DNA of 64,000 bases, taken from contig CAJNDS010000263.1 of NCBI GenBank assembly GCA_905221605.1, positions 1-64,000 of the forward strand, written 5' to 3'. The translations under genes and the position numbers were made by a program. Source of the DNA: Symbiodinium natans. Its lineage: Eukaryota; Sar; Dinophyceae; Suessiales; Symbiodiniaceae. Shown here in pieces: positions 23,301 to 35,539 of the stretch; the first letter of the stretch is position 1; every line of letters starts with the position of its first letter. Under the pieces are notes generated by a model. The model was given only the letters and a program-made list of their open reading frames with translations. It was not told where the DNA came from and ran no database searches.

Positions 23301-26300
23301 TTTGTCTTAAGGCTCTTTGGGAGGAACATGCTTGTGGTAGGTTTTGTGCTTCGACCCTTCTTGTGGGTTATGTACTTGATGGATTCTTCTTGCGGTTGGT
23401 CTGGGGTATCCCGTGCTGAGCTCAACCTCGGCAAGGCCGTGCATGCCATCCCGCCCAAACTGTTCGAGGGTTTTACGGCTCAGGGTGTGGGGCATGCCCC
23501 CTGAAGTTCCTGTGCGTGCTGGAGGCAGCTGGACATCTCTTTTCCGAGGCTGCCCTGTCTGGATCGCAGATCGAGGCCCGATGTCCGTAAAGCTAAGTAC
23601 TGTACGTTTGCAATTTAGGTCATTTAGGTTGCATTGCTTGCATATCTCTTGATGCTTTCGGGGTCGGCAAGTCATGAAGAAGGACCCAGGTTCACTCGAA
23701 GCAAGCCCTTTTAGCAAGCCTCGGGAATGTGCGCAGGGCACATTGCGTGAGCCCCAGGTTCAGGCATCGTTCCTGCAGCTCTACCTGAACCACATTACTG
23801 ACCTCCTGGCGTCGCGGTCGGGAGTAAAGTTCTGCATGTGGAGGAAAAATAGGGGTGTTTCTCTTTTGTCTATCGAAGGCTTGTCGAGTCAGTGTCAGAG
23901 AGGGTTCATTGGCCCAGAGCGTATTGGCCTAGAGCTGACCTTGGAATAAAACTCTCCGAGTGAGGCTCTACTTGGCTCAGGTGCCTGATGGCCATGAGCG
24001 GTCACTGAAGCTGAGGGAGGTGGTGGGTGAGGAGGGGACTGACACGAAAGTGGAAGGTCTTTCGGAAAGGCCCCTGGGCAGGGTTCGGGGCAAAAAAAGA
24101 AGGTTTTTGATTTAGGAAGTTTAGGGGAACCAAACTCCGCCAACCCTCCAACTAAACTCGCAGTGTAAGTCAAGAACTCTTGAGGTCCTAAAGCCGTCCA
24201 GCCTTCTGCAGCCATTTTGCTATCGCATGCAAGTGCTGTTTCGGCATCGGGATGAACGTGGGCAGGAAGACTCATGAATCGACACCCCTAAGTGTGAAGT
24301 GCTCCCCTGTCACCAGATTGGTGCAGTCGATGGACGATGTGGCCGCAGTCCTGGAGGTGTCCACGGATCTCGAATGGTCCTACATCCTCCCTAAAGCTTC
24401 TTCAGACTAGCTTTTCGCCGGCTGTGAAGAATTCTGCCTAGCCAGCCCATCTCGAAAGCAAAAACATGTGTAGTTTCTCCGTCCAGAGGAGGGCAACCGC
24501 CGGCGGCAGCAGGCCTGCACGGCTCTGAATGCCAGTTCCAGCCGCTCCCATGCGGTGCTGACCCTTGGCGACAGCCCTTGAGTGTTTTTGGACCTGCCCA
24601 CAAGTTACAAGCCGCCACGCACCATTAGGCTCTTGCTCTTCCTTCCTGGTTCTTGGAGCCCTCGACCCTACATGTGCGCCACAGACGCCGAATGGACAGC
24701 TTGCAGGCGGCAATTAGGCTTTGCATCCCAGGATCCTGAATGTCACCCTCTGGACGGGGAGATGCGAGAGATCCGAGGAGGAAGAGGAGGTGCCCTTGGA
24801 GAGTCCAAGGGCTCAGAGGGTTCTCTGCAGGAGTAGGAGTTGAAGCAGGCTGCAGGGCATTTCGTGCGCCTTGTAGTTGTTCAGGGTTCGTCGTCCTCAG
24901 GCTTGTAGTTGGTGTCTACAATTCTTGCGTCCGAAGAGCTTAAGGGTCTGAGACATCTGGGAGTTAGGGGCTTCGCATCTTTAGTCTCTGGGGCCCCCGA
25001 GAAGGCCAAAAGCCTAGATGCGCCATCAGGTCTGAACAATCCGAACTGGCCCAGGAGCCAAAGAAACTTCGAAGCCCTGACCAAATTTGCAGCCCTCAAC
25101 CCCAAAACCCACGACTCATCCAGGGTGGGGAGGCCGAGGCCACCCAGGCGAAGCTCCTCGGTGCTTTCCAGGAGCAGGGCTTCGGGTTTCCTTCCGGTCT
25201 CGAATTCTTAGAGGGAACCGGCCCCTTTGGAGTTTCCACTCATATGCCTCATATGCCTCGGCATCGCACCCCGAGGCTGTACCTTGTGGATCTGGCAGGC
25301 AGCGAGCGCGTGAAAGACTCGTGTGCCGCTGGGATCGCTCAAGGACACAGACTCAAGATGGAAGTCTGACTCCCTAAACTCCACACCTTCGCGGTCTTGG
25401 CGGGTAGTCTAAGCACTTGCCATCTGTCAGAGCTGCAGTTAATGATCCGGAGGTTTGTGTTCCTTCTGTTCAGCATTGGGTTTCGGGCGCGGCCTTTGTC
25501 GGAATAGAAAGAGCTTGGAATTTCGCAGCCCTACGACTCTAACTGAAACCCTCGTACTGGCAAGGCGACGGGCGATCGCTTCACCGAGGCAGTGCACATT
25601 AACAAGTCACTGTTCGCCCTACAGGGGGCGCCTGGGGTCTGCAGATATCAGTAATGAAATTTCTTTGGGAAGCAGGTGGGTTGCATGTTTTGCGGTTTTG
25701 GTTTCGCACGAACACCCACCCGGCAACGCCGACCCGTAAGCCATGCTGCAAATCAAGGCTCCGTTTTTCAGATGCTTCCCAGGTGGTTGCTGCCCTGGCT
25801 GACGGCAAGCCACACATCCCTTTCCGGAACGACCCACTTACACAGCTGCCCAGCGGCATTGGCTGCATGAAGCATTTCGTGCCGGGTGGGACTTGCCGGC
25901 ATTCGATATTTGTTTGCTGACGTGGTATGTACTTCGTTATCATGTGAAGTGCTTGTGTGCTCTCTCGGCTGCGGGATTGAGTTCGGGCGAAGTGCAACTC
26001 GCACGCGATTTTGGTAGAGCTTCTCTAGCAGAGTATGGCTAGCAGTATGACTCTGCCAACTCTTAGTCTGTAAAGTAAAGTCCTCTGAAATGGGGTAAGA
26101 CAGGCACCGCAGTGGGACCTTAGCCGGAACGGAGCGGAACGGCGGAACGAACTCGGGAACAGAACTTAACGGAACGTACCACCCCGCGCGAACTTTCCCC
26201 GATTTGTCCTTGAGACTCTTATTTTTTGCTGCCTGCTGGGTTGCACAGCTGGGTTCATCTTACTTCATCCGTGAACCCGAGGTTGCTGCGACCAGCATTG

Positions 26301-26835
26301 GGTGGGACTCGCTGCCACGAGTTCAGCTGATCGTCTTAGGCGGTATGTGGCGGTATCGTTCTGACAACACCCAACTTTTTCGCGCTCTTACGAACGCAGT
26401 CCTCTTCGTGCACAGCGTCCTTTTTGTGCAGCATGTGACCAGACTAGTGACCAGACCAGACCAAGAGTGGTTCTTTGTCTAGCCATCCAAAGCGGAAGCC
26501 TGTTCAAAGGAACTGCTGCACCACGCTGGTGGCCACGGTTTCTCCAGCCCAGAAGCTTCGGGGCAGCTTTTAGACTTGATGCTGAGACGAACACACAGCA
26601 TACAGGTTTACGAAGATGTTGGAGCTGGGGACGAGCATCGAGAGGGTGTCGTAAGAACTGCAGGTTGCCGAAACGTACCTGTAGTTGCGGTTCACTGTGC
26701 CGACGGTGTCACCCTCCACACAATGTATGCCATTCAGATACGTGTGGAAGCGTGGGTCAGCCATGGTCAGACAGGCATTCGCGCGAGTCGGAGGGCACCC
26801 TGAACTTCGCATCCAGCTGCCGTCGGATCAGGGGT
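20329..26835 (+). CDS. N-terminal-motor kinesin, motor domain (multi-exon)
   Basis: A kinesin motor split over tiny exons. 20329-20385: ATG, MPRRAASAPPPKGLTRPVK. 20634-20673: VRVRPVLEREVEHG. 21291-21346: CIAIAHDRVYISTE. 21498-21572: FDGLLDQDATQE. 21855-21898: DVFQAAGKEAVDGV. 22128-~22191: P-loop AYGQTSTGKTHTM. 23758-23808: LQLYLNHITDLL (EIYNE.I.DLL region). ~24317-24356: VQSMDDVAAVLE. 24489-~24566: switch I NASSSRSHAVLTL. 25276-25324: switch II LYLVDLAGSERVKDSC. 25565-25627: ATGDRFTEAVHINKSLFALQ. 25783-25847: ALADGKPHIPFRNDPLTQ. ~26770-26834: ESEGTLNFASSCRRI. The first six exons join in one frame without a gap. Kinesins are ATP-driven microtubule motors. Donors: GC at 20674, 21573, 21899, 23809, 25325, 25628 and 25848; GA at 21347; GT at 20386 and 24357. 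The beta-4 region (perhaps 23436-23465, HAIPPKLF), the strand before switch II and the VSPS exon near 26690 are unresolved, as are stalk and tail. Confidence 0.9.
20413..20468. repeat. 9-bp tandem repeat CGGCACTTT in kinesin intron 1
   Basis: About six copies of a 9-bp unit (the first copies are CGGCACATT) lie 30 bp after the first kinesin exon. The unit keeps a reading frame open on both strands, but it sits inside the first intron. Confidence 0.9.
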
Positions 26836-28782
26836 GAGGCTGGCTGTTATCACGTTGCCCGCCTACTACTCATTTAGGAACATCCGGCCATGCACAGATC
26901 ACAAACGTTGAGCTTTGCACTCGTCCAACATGCAGTCACGCCGGCCTCATGCATACCGACGGCCGAATCCTGAAGTCATCCTCTGTCCAAAGCCATCGCA
27001 AGCCAGCAAGACCCTAGGATGTGAGACTGCGCACCCTTGTCAGGTCTTCGTGCGCCTTGGGATTGTTCAATCAAGACTTGTCGTTGGAGTGTAGCAAAGG
27101 GACAGCACCTGAAGTTGTGTCCTTCACACAAAGCTACCTAGCTACGCGGGAGGCAAAAATGTTATCAATGCAGCATGCCTGTTGCACGCCCGAACCCAAA
27201 CCCCAAGGTCACTGCCGGTGGCACAAAAAGGTCACTGCGAAGCGAAGCCTCCCCGGAGCAGCCGAGGAATTCCGTCAAACGCCCGAGACCTTGGGAGTCG
27301 GCGCCCAAGGCCAAGGACCCTTTGTGAGAAGGATGGGGATGTATTGTTCCTGAGGCTCCTTAAAACTTAGACATCCTGCAGGAGGAGGCGGAGGAGGTGC
27401 CAGAGTGTCCCTGGGCCTCCTTAGCCACGCTGGATGCTGCTTGGGTGCTGTTGGAGGGCACCAAGAGCCATCGAGGATGTGATGACGTGTTGTTTTTATT
27501 TTTGTTTTTGGTGCTGTTGTTCACACTTTGTGCGTTTATGGTGGCATGCTGGGCTTTGGGAGCATTAGAGCGTGGTTGTTGGCTTTCGGGCTGTGGTGCT
27601 TGGGCTTCATGGCTTTCTCGACGCAGCAAGTTTTTTGGATTTCGGAAGTTACGGATTATGCTTTTGTTTTGGAGTTTGGAGGTTTGTGGCCTACCTGTCT
27701 TTGAGCATGGGAGGGTGGGAGCTAGGGCATTGAGTTGATGAAGTCAGCATGCTGCTTCAGTGAACTGCAATACTACTGCAATCAAGTGAAGGCCCTGCCA
27801 CAAGACCCTAAAAAATCACAACAGCAAGTCCGAAGACTGCGCTTCCGAGGCAGCCTCCATGACAGAGTCGACGTTGCTGGATACGCCAGCAGGCCGAACG
27901 CGGTTTGCTGAAAGTTTGCTGTCTTGCCGTGCAATCGAGAAACTCTGTTACTGAGGCTCAGGCCTTTCTGGTAACCAGGCTCATGCACTGAGTAAGTCCC
28001 GCATGCGTTGATTGTATTGGGAGCATTTCCGACATGGTTTCGTGTTTTCTGCCAAAGCTCCCTTGGGAGATGGTGTTTCGCCGCAGCAATCGGGGCCCCC
28101 TTGGCCTTTACAGGTTAATGCAGCTGAGACGACTCGGGCAGTCATTCCAATACATCCGGGATGAAGGGGTGTGTAGCTAGGCGCTCTGACAGAAGCTACT
28201 ACGTCCCAAAGTCTTGTGATGGGTTGTGTATGTCGGTCGAGACACAAGTGTTAGGGAATGGCTGCAGCAAGGCTTTTGAGTAGACACCTGGCCACCGAAC
28301 GCAAGCTCCGAAGCGCCCCACAGGCCAAATCCACGTGCTTACCTGCGGCCCTGCTGATGGTGAGGCCGGGTGCTATGCGCCGGCGCGTTGTATTTAAAAC
28401 TCGGGCCTACATTCACAGTACCCATCTCGTTGGGTCGTTGGGTGAGGTTCTACAATCCTTTATGGTGATGACTTGTGTGAAACACCGGGGCTGTCGGGGA
28501 ATTAAGTTGCCTTGTGATGTCGATGCGTGAAACGCACGCTGCAGCGTCGAAGGCAGATTGCGTTGCAGGCAGTGCTGCTCTTGCACGGCTGCCCTTCAGA
28601 TGCAACCACCTGGAAGTGCCTCGGCTTGCGGTGTGAGGAGACGGGCAAGGGCGAGATTCGCTTCCAGCGGACCACAGAGAGTCAATGGTTCATCGGATGT
28701 TGAAAGAAAAGTGACGCTGCATACCTTGAGCAGCCTCGTCAAGAAGCGGGGTTGCTTTGTTGATTGGGCCAGCCCAGCTTAG
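26836..28782. other. Kinesin tail or intergenic region, unresolved
   Basis: No exon was confidently assigned. One coding-like segment follows an AG|G acceptor at about 27382 (EEAEEVPECPWASLATLDAA); it could be a kinesin neck/stalk exon. The 5' exons of the downstream hydrolase, including its His-Gly oxyanion loop, should also lie in this interval but were not found. Confidence 0.35.
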
Positions 28783-30241
28783 GTGGCTTTTCCCAGCCTT
28801 GATCTACAACAAGTACCGCGCCATCGCCACGAGCTCAGCTCTACACTCGAATCTAGACTGTAAGCCCCGAAAAGGCCCGCACCTAACTCGCACTAGAATG
28901 CACTGTGGGGCTGTGTGGACCTTTGCCCGAGGCCATCGACATGCCTGGTTGCGGCAGCTCCCCTGGCACAAAGCTCAGCAGCCGCTCAGAGTTCAACGCG
29001 GCCAAGGCTCCAAGAGCTTCGAAGCACGTTGAGACCCCCGCCGGCCATACCCGTCTGAGCCACCTTAACTTATCGAAAATTGACCGGCAGTCCAGAAGCC
29101 CGAGAACGAACCAGAGTTTGGAGCCTGCGAACTTGGAGGACCTCTCCAAACCAGCCTACCAATAGCCCAAAGTTCCTTCAAGCACTCACCATAGGGCGGT
29201 CCACTGGACATCGCCTGTGCCGTATTGGATGCCCTGGGCATCGCCAAAGCTGCTGTGGTCGGCTATGTGGCGCGGCTGCTTTTTGGGTTTGTGATGGTTT
29301 GTGGGCGTTGGGCTTGGATGTCTTGGGCAGTCCACATAATTCTTACCACGAAGCTGTTGTGAGTGGTGGAAAACTAACCCTGTTCTCTTTGTCTAGCAAG
29401 ACGACCCAGAGGACTGGGGAGCGGGCATTGTGCTGTCCATGGGCCTGAAAAAAAAGCGCCCCGGCTCCACAGCGTTGAAGAGGGCTCGACTTGGGGTGGA
29501 TGAAAATTCATGAAAATTCCGAGCAAAGGATATGAAAGCCAGCGGCCTTGGCTTTGGGCTCTGGGGTCTTGTTCCGGTGTGGTCTTTAGGGATCTTGAAT
29601 TGCGGGGCTAGTTGGGGCTTCATTTTCGAGGGCTCGCGGAAGTGAACGGGTCGGAGGGTTTCCGGACGTTTCCAGGTTGTCCGGGCGGGCCGACGCCTTG
29701 AAACCAAGGAGTCGGGTCAGCAAGCTGATCTCGTTCCATCCGTCCTACACGCCTCCGAAGGGCAACTCGCCTGGGAGCATTTAGAGTTGAGTGTAAGGGA
29801 ATGGCATAGGGTGCTGCAGCCTTCCCGAATCGCAGAGGGACGCCACCGCCAACTGTCGCAACCGCCCAGTATCTAGTGGCAGAGGATTGAAGCTTTGCAG
29901 TTGGAAGGTGAGAACCTCAGTGCCATGTCAGTTCCGGTTCTCGTCCTTTGGGTGAAGGCAAGGAGTTCTTGGTCCAAACAGTGGGTGGAGGGTTGGGGAG
30001 AGCTCAGTTTCTTGGGCGGAAAGAATGGGGGCTTTAGGTTGTCATCGTGAAGCCTAATGACTGATGGGGCATCGGAAGAACTACCGCTGCTTTTTGGTAC
30101 GCTAAAATCATGCATTCGTTGGAAGGGGAGGTGGGGGGCGGGGGAGCGAGCTTGAGGGTATCATACGCGAAGAATAAGAATAAGACCGGTGGGCAGGAGG
30201 ACCAGTTCCACAACCTCACCAAGTGGCGGAAGAACTTTGAG
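28783..30241 (+). CDS. Alpha/beta hydrolase, Asp-nucleophile (DWG) type, partial
   Basis: Exons: 28783-28825 (WLFPALIYNKYRAI), 28932-28997 (AIDMPGCGSSPGTKLSSR...), 29195-29266 (GGPLDIACAVLDALGIAKAA then VVGY), 29412-29455 (DWGAGIVLSMGLKK) and 30200-30241 (DQFHNLTKWRKNFE). Joined in phase, the first four give the classic series: strand and loop YRAIAIDMPGCGSS, helix DALGI, then the nucleophile elbow VVGYDWGAG. Asp at the elbow followed by Trp-Gly is typical of epoxide-hydrolase and haloalkane-dehalogenase-like members, which act through an aspartyl ester. The acid and catalytic His were not identified. DQFHNLTKW could lie near the acid/His region. Donors: GC at 28826, 28998, 29456 and 30242; GT at 29267. 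A possible last exon is at 30567 (EFVESNS, stop). Substrate unknown. Confidence 0.72.
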
Positions 30242-31726
30242 GCACGGGGCAGCTTCTGGGCTTGCGGTATTGTGCTTCCTTTCGAATGTAAGAACTCAAA
30301 AAAATTCTGCAGCGTGGTGTGGCGATGAACTTTCTGAATCGCGGGGATTATATATACTGCCAGTATGCATGGTGACATGGTGCAAGCTTCACCTAGCCAA
30401 CGTGCAGACATGAAACAAGTTACCCGAGCTTGATTGAAATCGGCAAGATTTCTGCGTGATATTTCCGCCCATGTCGTGGGCAAGTCTGTGAGGGCTGCAG
30501 GCTTGGTCCACGGAATTGTTCGGAGTTTAGGCCTTCCACCACCAAAGCCCGACGCAGTGCAACAAGGAGTTTGTGGAGTCCAACTCTTAGAGGGTGTTTG
30601 GTTCGGCATTGGATCTACGCTATCTCATGGGTGGGACGGGGCCAGAGGCTTTCCATTATTCTGGAAAATTTCGATATTGTATGGCCGTGGGTCTGGATTG
30701 TGGCCTCGCAGGGGGTGGCAGATCAGGGGCAAATGGTTTTGTTAAGCGAAGTAGCATGCAACCGGCTGTTGCTGCAGACGCCAACCCCAAATACGCCAAA
30801 GCTCACTTGATGAACGAATTGACTGCTTTGTGCCCTTTGCTGCTGCAGAGAGTGTAGACTTTGACTTTGCAGTTTGGCCGTAAGACTTCACGCACCTTCA
30901 ATGGAAATTCCTCTTCCGGGGAGGGACCCCAACGGTGTCCTCATTGAGCTAGAAAAGCGACTCAGTCGTGTTGTGAATTCAATCTCCAGGCGCTGCCGGC
31001 CGGAAAGCGAGAGCTCGAGGCAGGAGCCCAGAAACTTCCAATTCCCCGAACCACCGGGCAACAAGAGAAACACGAACTCTAGGCCACGAACCGCTTGCCG
31101 CACGGCTTCAGCTGGGCAGGTGGCACGACACGCCTCTATACGCACAATCCAAGTTTGCTCTGGACACACCCCTGAGCCTCGCTCCCTCACAAAGATCCGA
31201 GCTAGGGCAGCTAGGGTTGCACATTTGGGCAAGAAGGTTCATGTCATGGGCTTTAGAGTTGAACCTGTGCCTATCGGTTCTCAGCCATGGGCCAAAGCTC
31301 TTTGATGCCCTGAGGTGTACACTTTGGGATCTCGGTGGAAGCCCGGGATGTCGCTAGGTGCCCTCCTGTGCAGGGGTTGTAGGGGCATTGTATGGCATTG
31401 GAAGTTCCCGGGCCTCGGATGATTTTGCAAGCCTCACTTTGGACTTGTGTGAGTTCCATGATGGGAGGTTGCTGGAAGTGCCGTAAGAGAGGGCCCCTGA
31501 ATCTCAGTCGGCGCTGGCAAACTGTTTGTAAGTGAGGAGGGTAGCTGCCACGGCTTGGCTGTGCTTGTTCGGACAAAAACGGATTTTGTGGTGAGCCCCG
31601 GGTTGCCATAGCCACAGTCCCTGCTTGACCGAGCAGCCCTCGCGGCAGAGGAAGGTTCATGTTTATGGACTTTTCAGGAATGTTCTAGTCTTGGGATTTT
31701 CAGATGGGTTCAGTGTCTTTGTCCAG
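30242..31726. other. 3' part of hydrolase gene or intergenic; nothing firm
   Basis: Longer open frames (for example 30874-31305) have Arg/Ser/Pro-rich random-like content. No domain, repeat or paired exon signal was found. Confidence 0.4.
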
Positions 31727-31788
31727 GTGGCGACAAGCAGCTGGGACCCCAACTGCAGCGTCGAATCGTGTCTTTCCTGGCCGGCGAG
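31727..31788 (+). CDS. Exon-like segment, unidentified
   Basis: AG|G acceptor and GC donor (GAG|GCC) bracket a frame reading GDKQLGPQLQRRIVSFLAGE. Composition is protein-like (amphipathic helix) and unlike flanking sequence. It may start the 31.7-37.5 kb gene or end the hydrolase. Confidence 0.5.
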
Positions 31789-32169
31789 GCCTCGCAACAG
31801 CTGAGTGTTGGAGTGATACCTTATGGACTTATGGCTGCTGCGCCATGTGCTTGTTGTCCTGGCAAGTTGAGGACTTTCGGGCTAAGTGGCTTTGGTCGGG
31901 AAGTGGGATGTGGTATAGCATCTAGTGATGGGGGCACTCTGTATAAATGCCTAAAACCCACAAACGCGCTTCTTGCATTCCTGACAAAAACTACTTCTGC
32001 CAAGGAGTTTTCGAAGTAGTTGCTGCAAGGGAGGTTGGAACGTAGGGCTTCTTGTGGCAAAGGGTTTCCGGCTTTGGGGCTTCAAAGGGTTTAGTTTGAG
32101 TTTGGATAGGTGGTAAAGTGTGTAGCACCTCAGAGGGACTTTGGGCTTCGGAGTTGCCCTTGCGCGAAG

Positions 32170-32214
32170 GCCCCGGATGAAGCCGTCGGTGTCGGCTTAG
32201 AGAAACGCCTCGAG
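32170..32214 (+). CDS. Exon-like segment, unidentified
   Basis: AG|G acceptor, then APDEAVGVGLEKRLE, ending at GAG|GCC. Short and in-phase (15 codons). No domain was recognised. Confidence 0.35.
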
Positions 32215-32917
32215 GCCAAAGGTGCGACCACGGCTGGTGCCTGGGACCTCAAGGTGTTGAGTTTCCCCTTTCCGCAGCGATTTGTCGGTCTCCAGGGGTG
32301 TCCTTAGCCTGCAAGGCGTTTGGGTATGTTCATGTTGGGAAGCTAAGCAACAACTCCATCTAGAACGTGAAAGCTACGGGGTTTGCATGGCTTGAACCCT
32401 GAGGCAAAAAACCTCCAAACACATTCATATCATTTCGGAATATTCCATTTCTGCAGAAATCCAACATGTCGACAGGAACTTCTGCAAGTTTGTGGTGTGA
32501 ATCTCCTACTCATCCATTTGCAGACCCTATCATTTGCATGATATGCAAAGTTGACGCAGTGGGATGTTCCATGAGGACTCCCCATACAAAGTGTCACGTG
32601 AAGTTAGTACTCCAAACGAACCCGCCCCCCCTTGCACCTGTGTGGGAATAGCAGGAATGCAAGCGTCCTGATGCCCCTGCTGATGCCCGCAAAATTATGG
32701 GGGTTCCCGTTTGAACAGAAGGTGCGGCTCCTGTGCTTGTGGAAAGCAAGCGAGCGTACTGCTTAAAAAAGAGGTTGCAAAGTACATCTCCTTGCCGTTT
32801 TGCATCCCGCCCTGCGTCCCGTTTCGTGGGGATCCCGTATGCTACCCATAACTTGTGAGGCTTTCTGGTGTCTGGGCTTTGGCGACGTTTCAACCCAGAC
32901 CTTGCTGTCACTGCCAG

Positions 32918-33137
32918 GGAAGCTGGTGGTGCACGCCCAGAATGTTGTGGTCGCGGATGCTCTCGACAATGCTGGGGAGGTGGCGGCTGCAATCGCTTGT
33001 TTAGGCTGGCTCGGTTGACAAAAAAGGTCCTGGTCAACTTAGCTCAGCTCATTGTAACCCATTGTTGCTGTTACATGCTCTGACTGTGGACGAAACCCGA
33101 CGCAGTGCAGGTGGCCAGGGCTCTGCGTGAAGTGGAG
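32918..33137 (+). CDS. Two exon-like segments, unidentified gene
   Basis: 32918-32979 (AG|G; KLVVHAQNVVVADALDNAGE; donor GAG|GTG) and 33111-33137 (AG|G; VARALREVE; donor GAG|GCC). The first ends and the second begins in phase 0, so they join to ...DNAGEVARALREVE, a plausible continuous helix. The intron is 131 bp. Confidence 0.45.
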
Positions 33138-33162
33138 GCCTTTGTCGCGCTTGTGTTGGGTT

Positions 33163-33186
33163 GGGGGGGGGGGGGGGGGGGGGGGG
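33163..33186. repeat. Poly-G run (24 nt)
   Basis: Uninterrupted run of G between two exon-like segments, presumably intronic. Confidence 0.95.
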
Positions 33187-33362
33187 ATTCCGGGCTCGGC
33201 TTGGAGTTGGGGAGATGCTGAATCTCAAATGTCAGGTGAGGGGCCTGGGAGCCTGGGATGTGACATTTTCGTGTGCACCTTTACGCATGAGCCAGCTTCT
33301 CCAGCAAACACTCAGGGAGACAGGAAGCGCTCCGAACATGAAGTCATGTCACCTGGAGCAAG

Positions 33363-33400
33363 GACCCCCGCAAGCTGGCCATCTCTGAGTTCCGACAGTT
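33363..33400 (+). CDS. Exon-like segment, unidentified
   Basis: AG|G acceptor and GT donor enclose DPRKLAISEFRQ. This short segment may belong to the same gene as the neighbouring candidate exons. Confidence 0.35.
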
Positions 33401-34075
33401 GTGGAGACCTGGCACAGGGATGGGGGATCTTCGATAACTATGGCACGGGGTTGTCAGTTTAACATGGAGGCTTGGGTTCAATGGACACCCAGTTGGCCTG
33501 GTTGGCTTGTTTGGGAATGTTCTTGGCCCTAAGCCGAATGGATCGAAATAAGGGCTGTTTTTGTGTGGTTTTGGGACATTGAGTGGACTTGTTGTTGCTG
33601 AGTGGACTTGGTGGGCTTTGTGTTGATTTGGCCGGCGGCAATTTTGAGGGGGGGGATAAGAGGGGTGGGTTCTGCAGGTGTTTTGGGTCAAGATGCCTCC
33701 AAGGTCCATTAGAAGTTTCGCTTCCGCATGGTCGTGTGCAGGGTTAGAGCTTAGAATGCGAGAACTCGTCCGAAAAAAGGTAGAATTAATCAGCTGCTGT
33801 CACAGTCAGTGGAGAGAAACTCTGTGCGCCCTTGCTTTCGTCACATCGGGAAGTACATGGTGACTTGCACAGTGTGCAAGCAGCGGCACGAAGCTCAAAG
33901 AGAGCATGCGCTAGCTCCTGCACGCGCCCTTGCCCCAAGCCAACAAGGCTGCAGGTCTTCCTGCGAGCATGTTGAGAACGCAGTCCTGCTTGCACTTCTG
34001 TCATGATTTGAGGCCGTGCCGGGGGTGGGGGTGGGGTTTTGCTTCGCACTGGAGATAACAGATACGGAAACCCAG

Positions 34076-34175
34076 GACGACAGGCAAGCTGCCAGCGCTC
34101 TACTCAGAGCGCCTCGCTGGCTCATCCGCCTCCTCCGCCAGCCTCTTCGGAGCGCTGCCGGACATGAGCCCGGAG
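34076..34175 (+). CDS. Exon-like segment, unidentified
   Basis: AG|G acceptor (CCCAG|GACG) and GC donor (GAG|GCC). The frame reads TTGKLPALYSERLAGSSASS then ASLFGALPDMSPE. A Ser/Ala linker joins two more structured parts. No known domain was recognised. Confidence 0.45.
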
Positions 34176-34603
34176 GCCTATGCCAGAGCATTTGGTCCTT
34201 ACACACTCTTAGGTTTTGTTCTTGCGTGCGCCTTGTGTTCTCGTCGTTTGTTTTCGCATTTGGTACAACATTGTACGACCTTGCGCATGGCACCGCGCAG
34301 GCCGGGCTGGCAAGCCCTCTAGTTCATACTTACGGCAAACCCACCCGCGCTCATGCTGCAAGACTTCGCCGATGACTGGTTCGAACAAGTTTGGGAGACT
34401 CACGGCTTTCGTGTAGCAGAAGCACAGTTCCAGTCCATTCTTTATGGTAGAACCCCAGCTTCTGTCTGGGCTGTTGTGCCAGCCAGCGCCTGCCGAAACA
34501 AAAGCAAACATCAGTCATCAGCCACCAGACCCCCCCAAAGTGCAAACACTTGCAGTGACCAACTCCTTGATGGAAGAGAAAAAGAACCGAAACCTTTTCG
34601 GAG

Positions 34604-34633
34604 GCGCTCAGCGACCCAAGTGCGTTGGTGGAG
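34604..34633 (+). CDS. Exon-like micro-segment, unidentified
   Basis: AG|G acceptor, ALSDPSALVE, then GAG|GCT. Ten codons only, so chance is not excluded. Confidence 0.25.
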
Positions 34634-35539
34634 GCTCAGCAAGCGCCCGTTGAGGGTACTGAGGGTATAGGGCTTCGGAAGTGGCCAACCGAGCCCGCGG
34701 TCTTTCGGGCAATGTCCGTATCCAGATCTCTCACCGTCTCCTTGCAGAAAATGCAGTTCGGGAGTAGCCCCGCCTCCCCGCCCCCAAAGCCGGAGCTTGA
34801 AACGAGGCTGGACTTTGGACATCTGCCCCTCAGGGTTGGGAGCAGATGCACAGCAAGCCCCGGTAGCCTGGCTAAACCAGTTGCCCTTGTCGTGGTGGGT
34901 GTTTAAGTTTATTCTTTGTTGCCTGTTTGCGTGGGCACCCGCCCGGACACCAATCCGTGCAGTAACTGTCTGAGCAATTCGCCCCACGAAAAAGACATGT
35001 GCGCTGCAGTGCTGTTTAACGGTACCCCCCGGGCTTTCTTGCTGTGCGACAAGTCTTGTGGGTTTCTTGCAATTTGTGGTGCGGGGTGGGGGGGGGTGGC
35101 TGAGGGAGCTACTGGGGACCGAGCGACCGAGTTTGCCAAGGTATGCCGCAGGCCGGCGCGTGCTGGTGCGGGGTGCTGTCAAAACCAAGCCCTCAGATCC
35201 GGACTTCATGGCCTTGTCGGACCAGGGTTTGTTTTAGAGATAAGGTGGCCCGGCCCCATTAAGTGGTCTTGTGGTTTCGGATCCCGAGCTTGAGAGATGG
35301 TGCCGGGCCTTCGTCGCCTCGAGCTTTGGGCTTGGGGACCCACGACCCGCGGCAGCACGCCCTGAAACACCCAAGCCCATACTCAGGCCGATGAGCCCTG
35401 TTGCCTGAAGAATGAACCCCGGACTCACAGAAGCCCTGCAGAAGAAGCAGAGATGAGCTCCCAAAAGGTGCAATGGACACCTTCTGCCAGTAGTGATGTC
35501 ATAGCGCCTAGCCTGGGTTGTCGGGTTGTCGAGTGGAAG

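Noticed and set aside
29401-29510. Ski2/Mtr4 RNA helicase segment (DDPEDWGAG with a basic stretch)
   Set aside because: Splicing at AG|GAC in phase with 29195-29266 gives VVGYDWGAG, an alpha/beta-hydrolase elbow with matching upstream exons; no helicase motifs were found.
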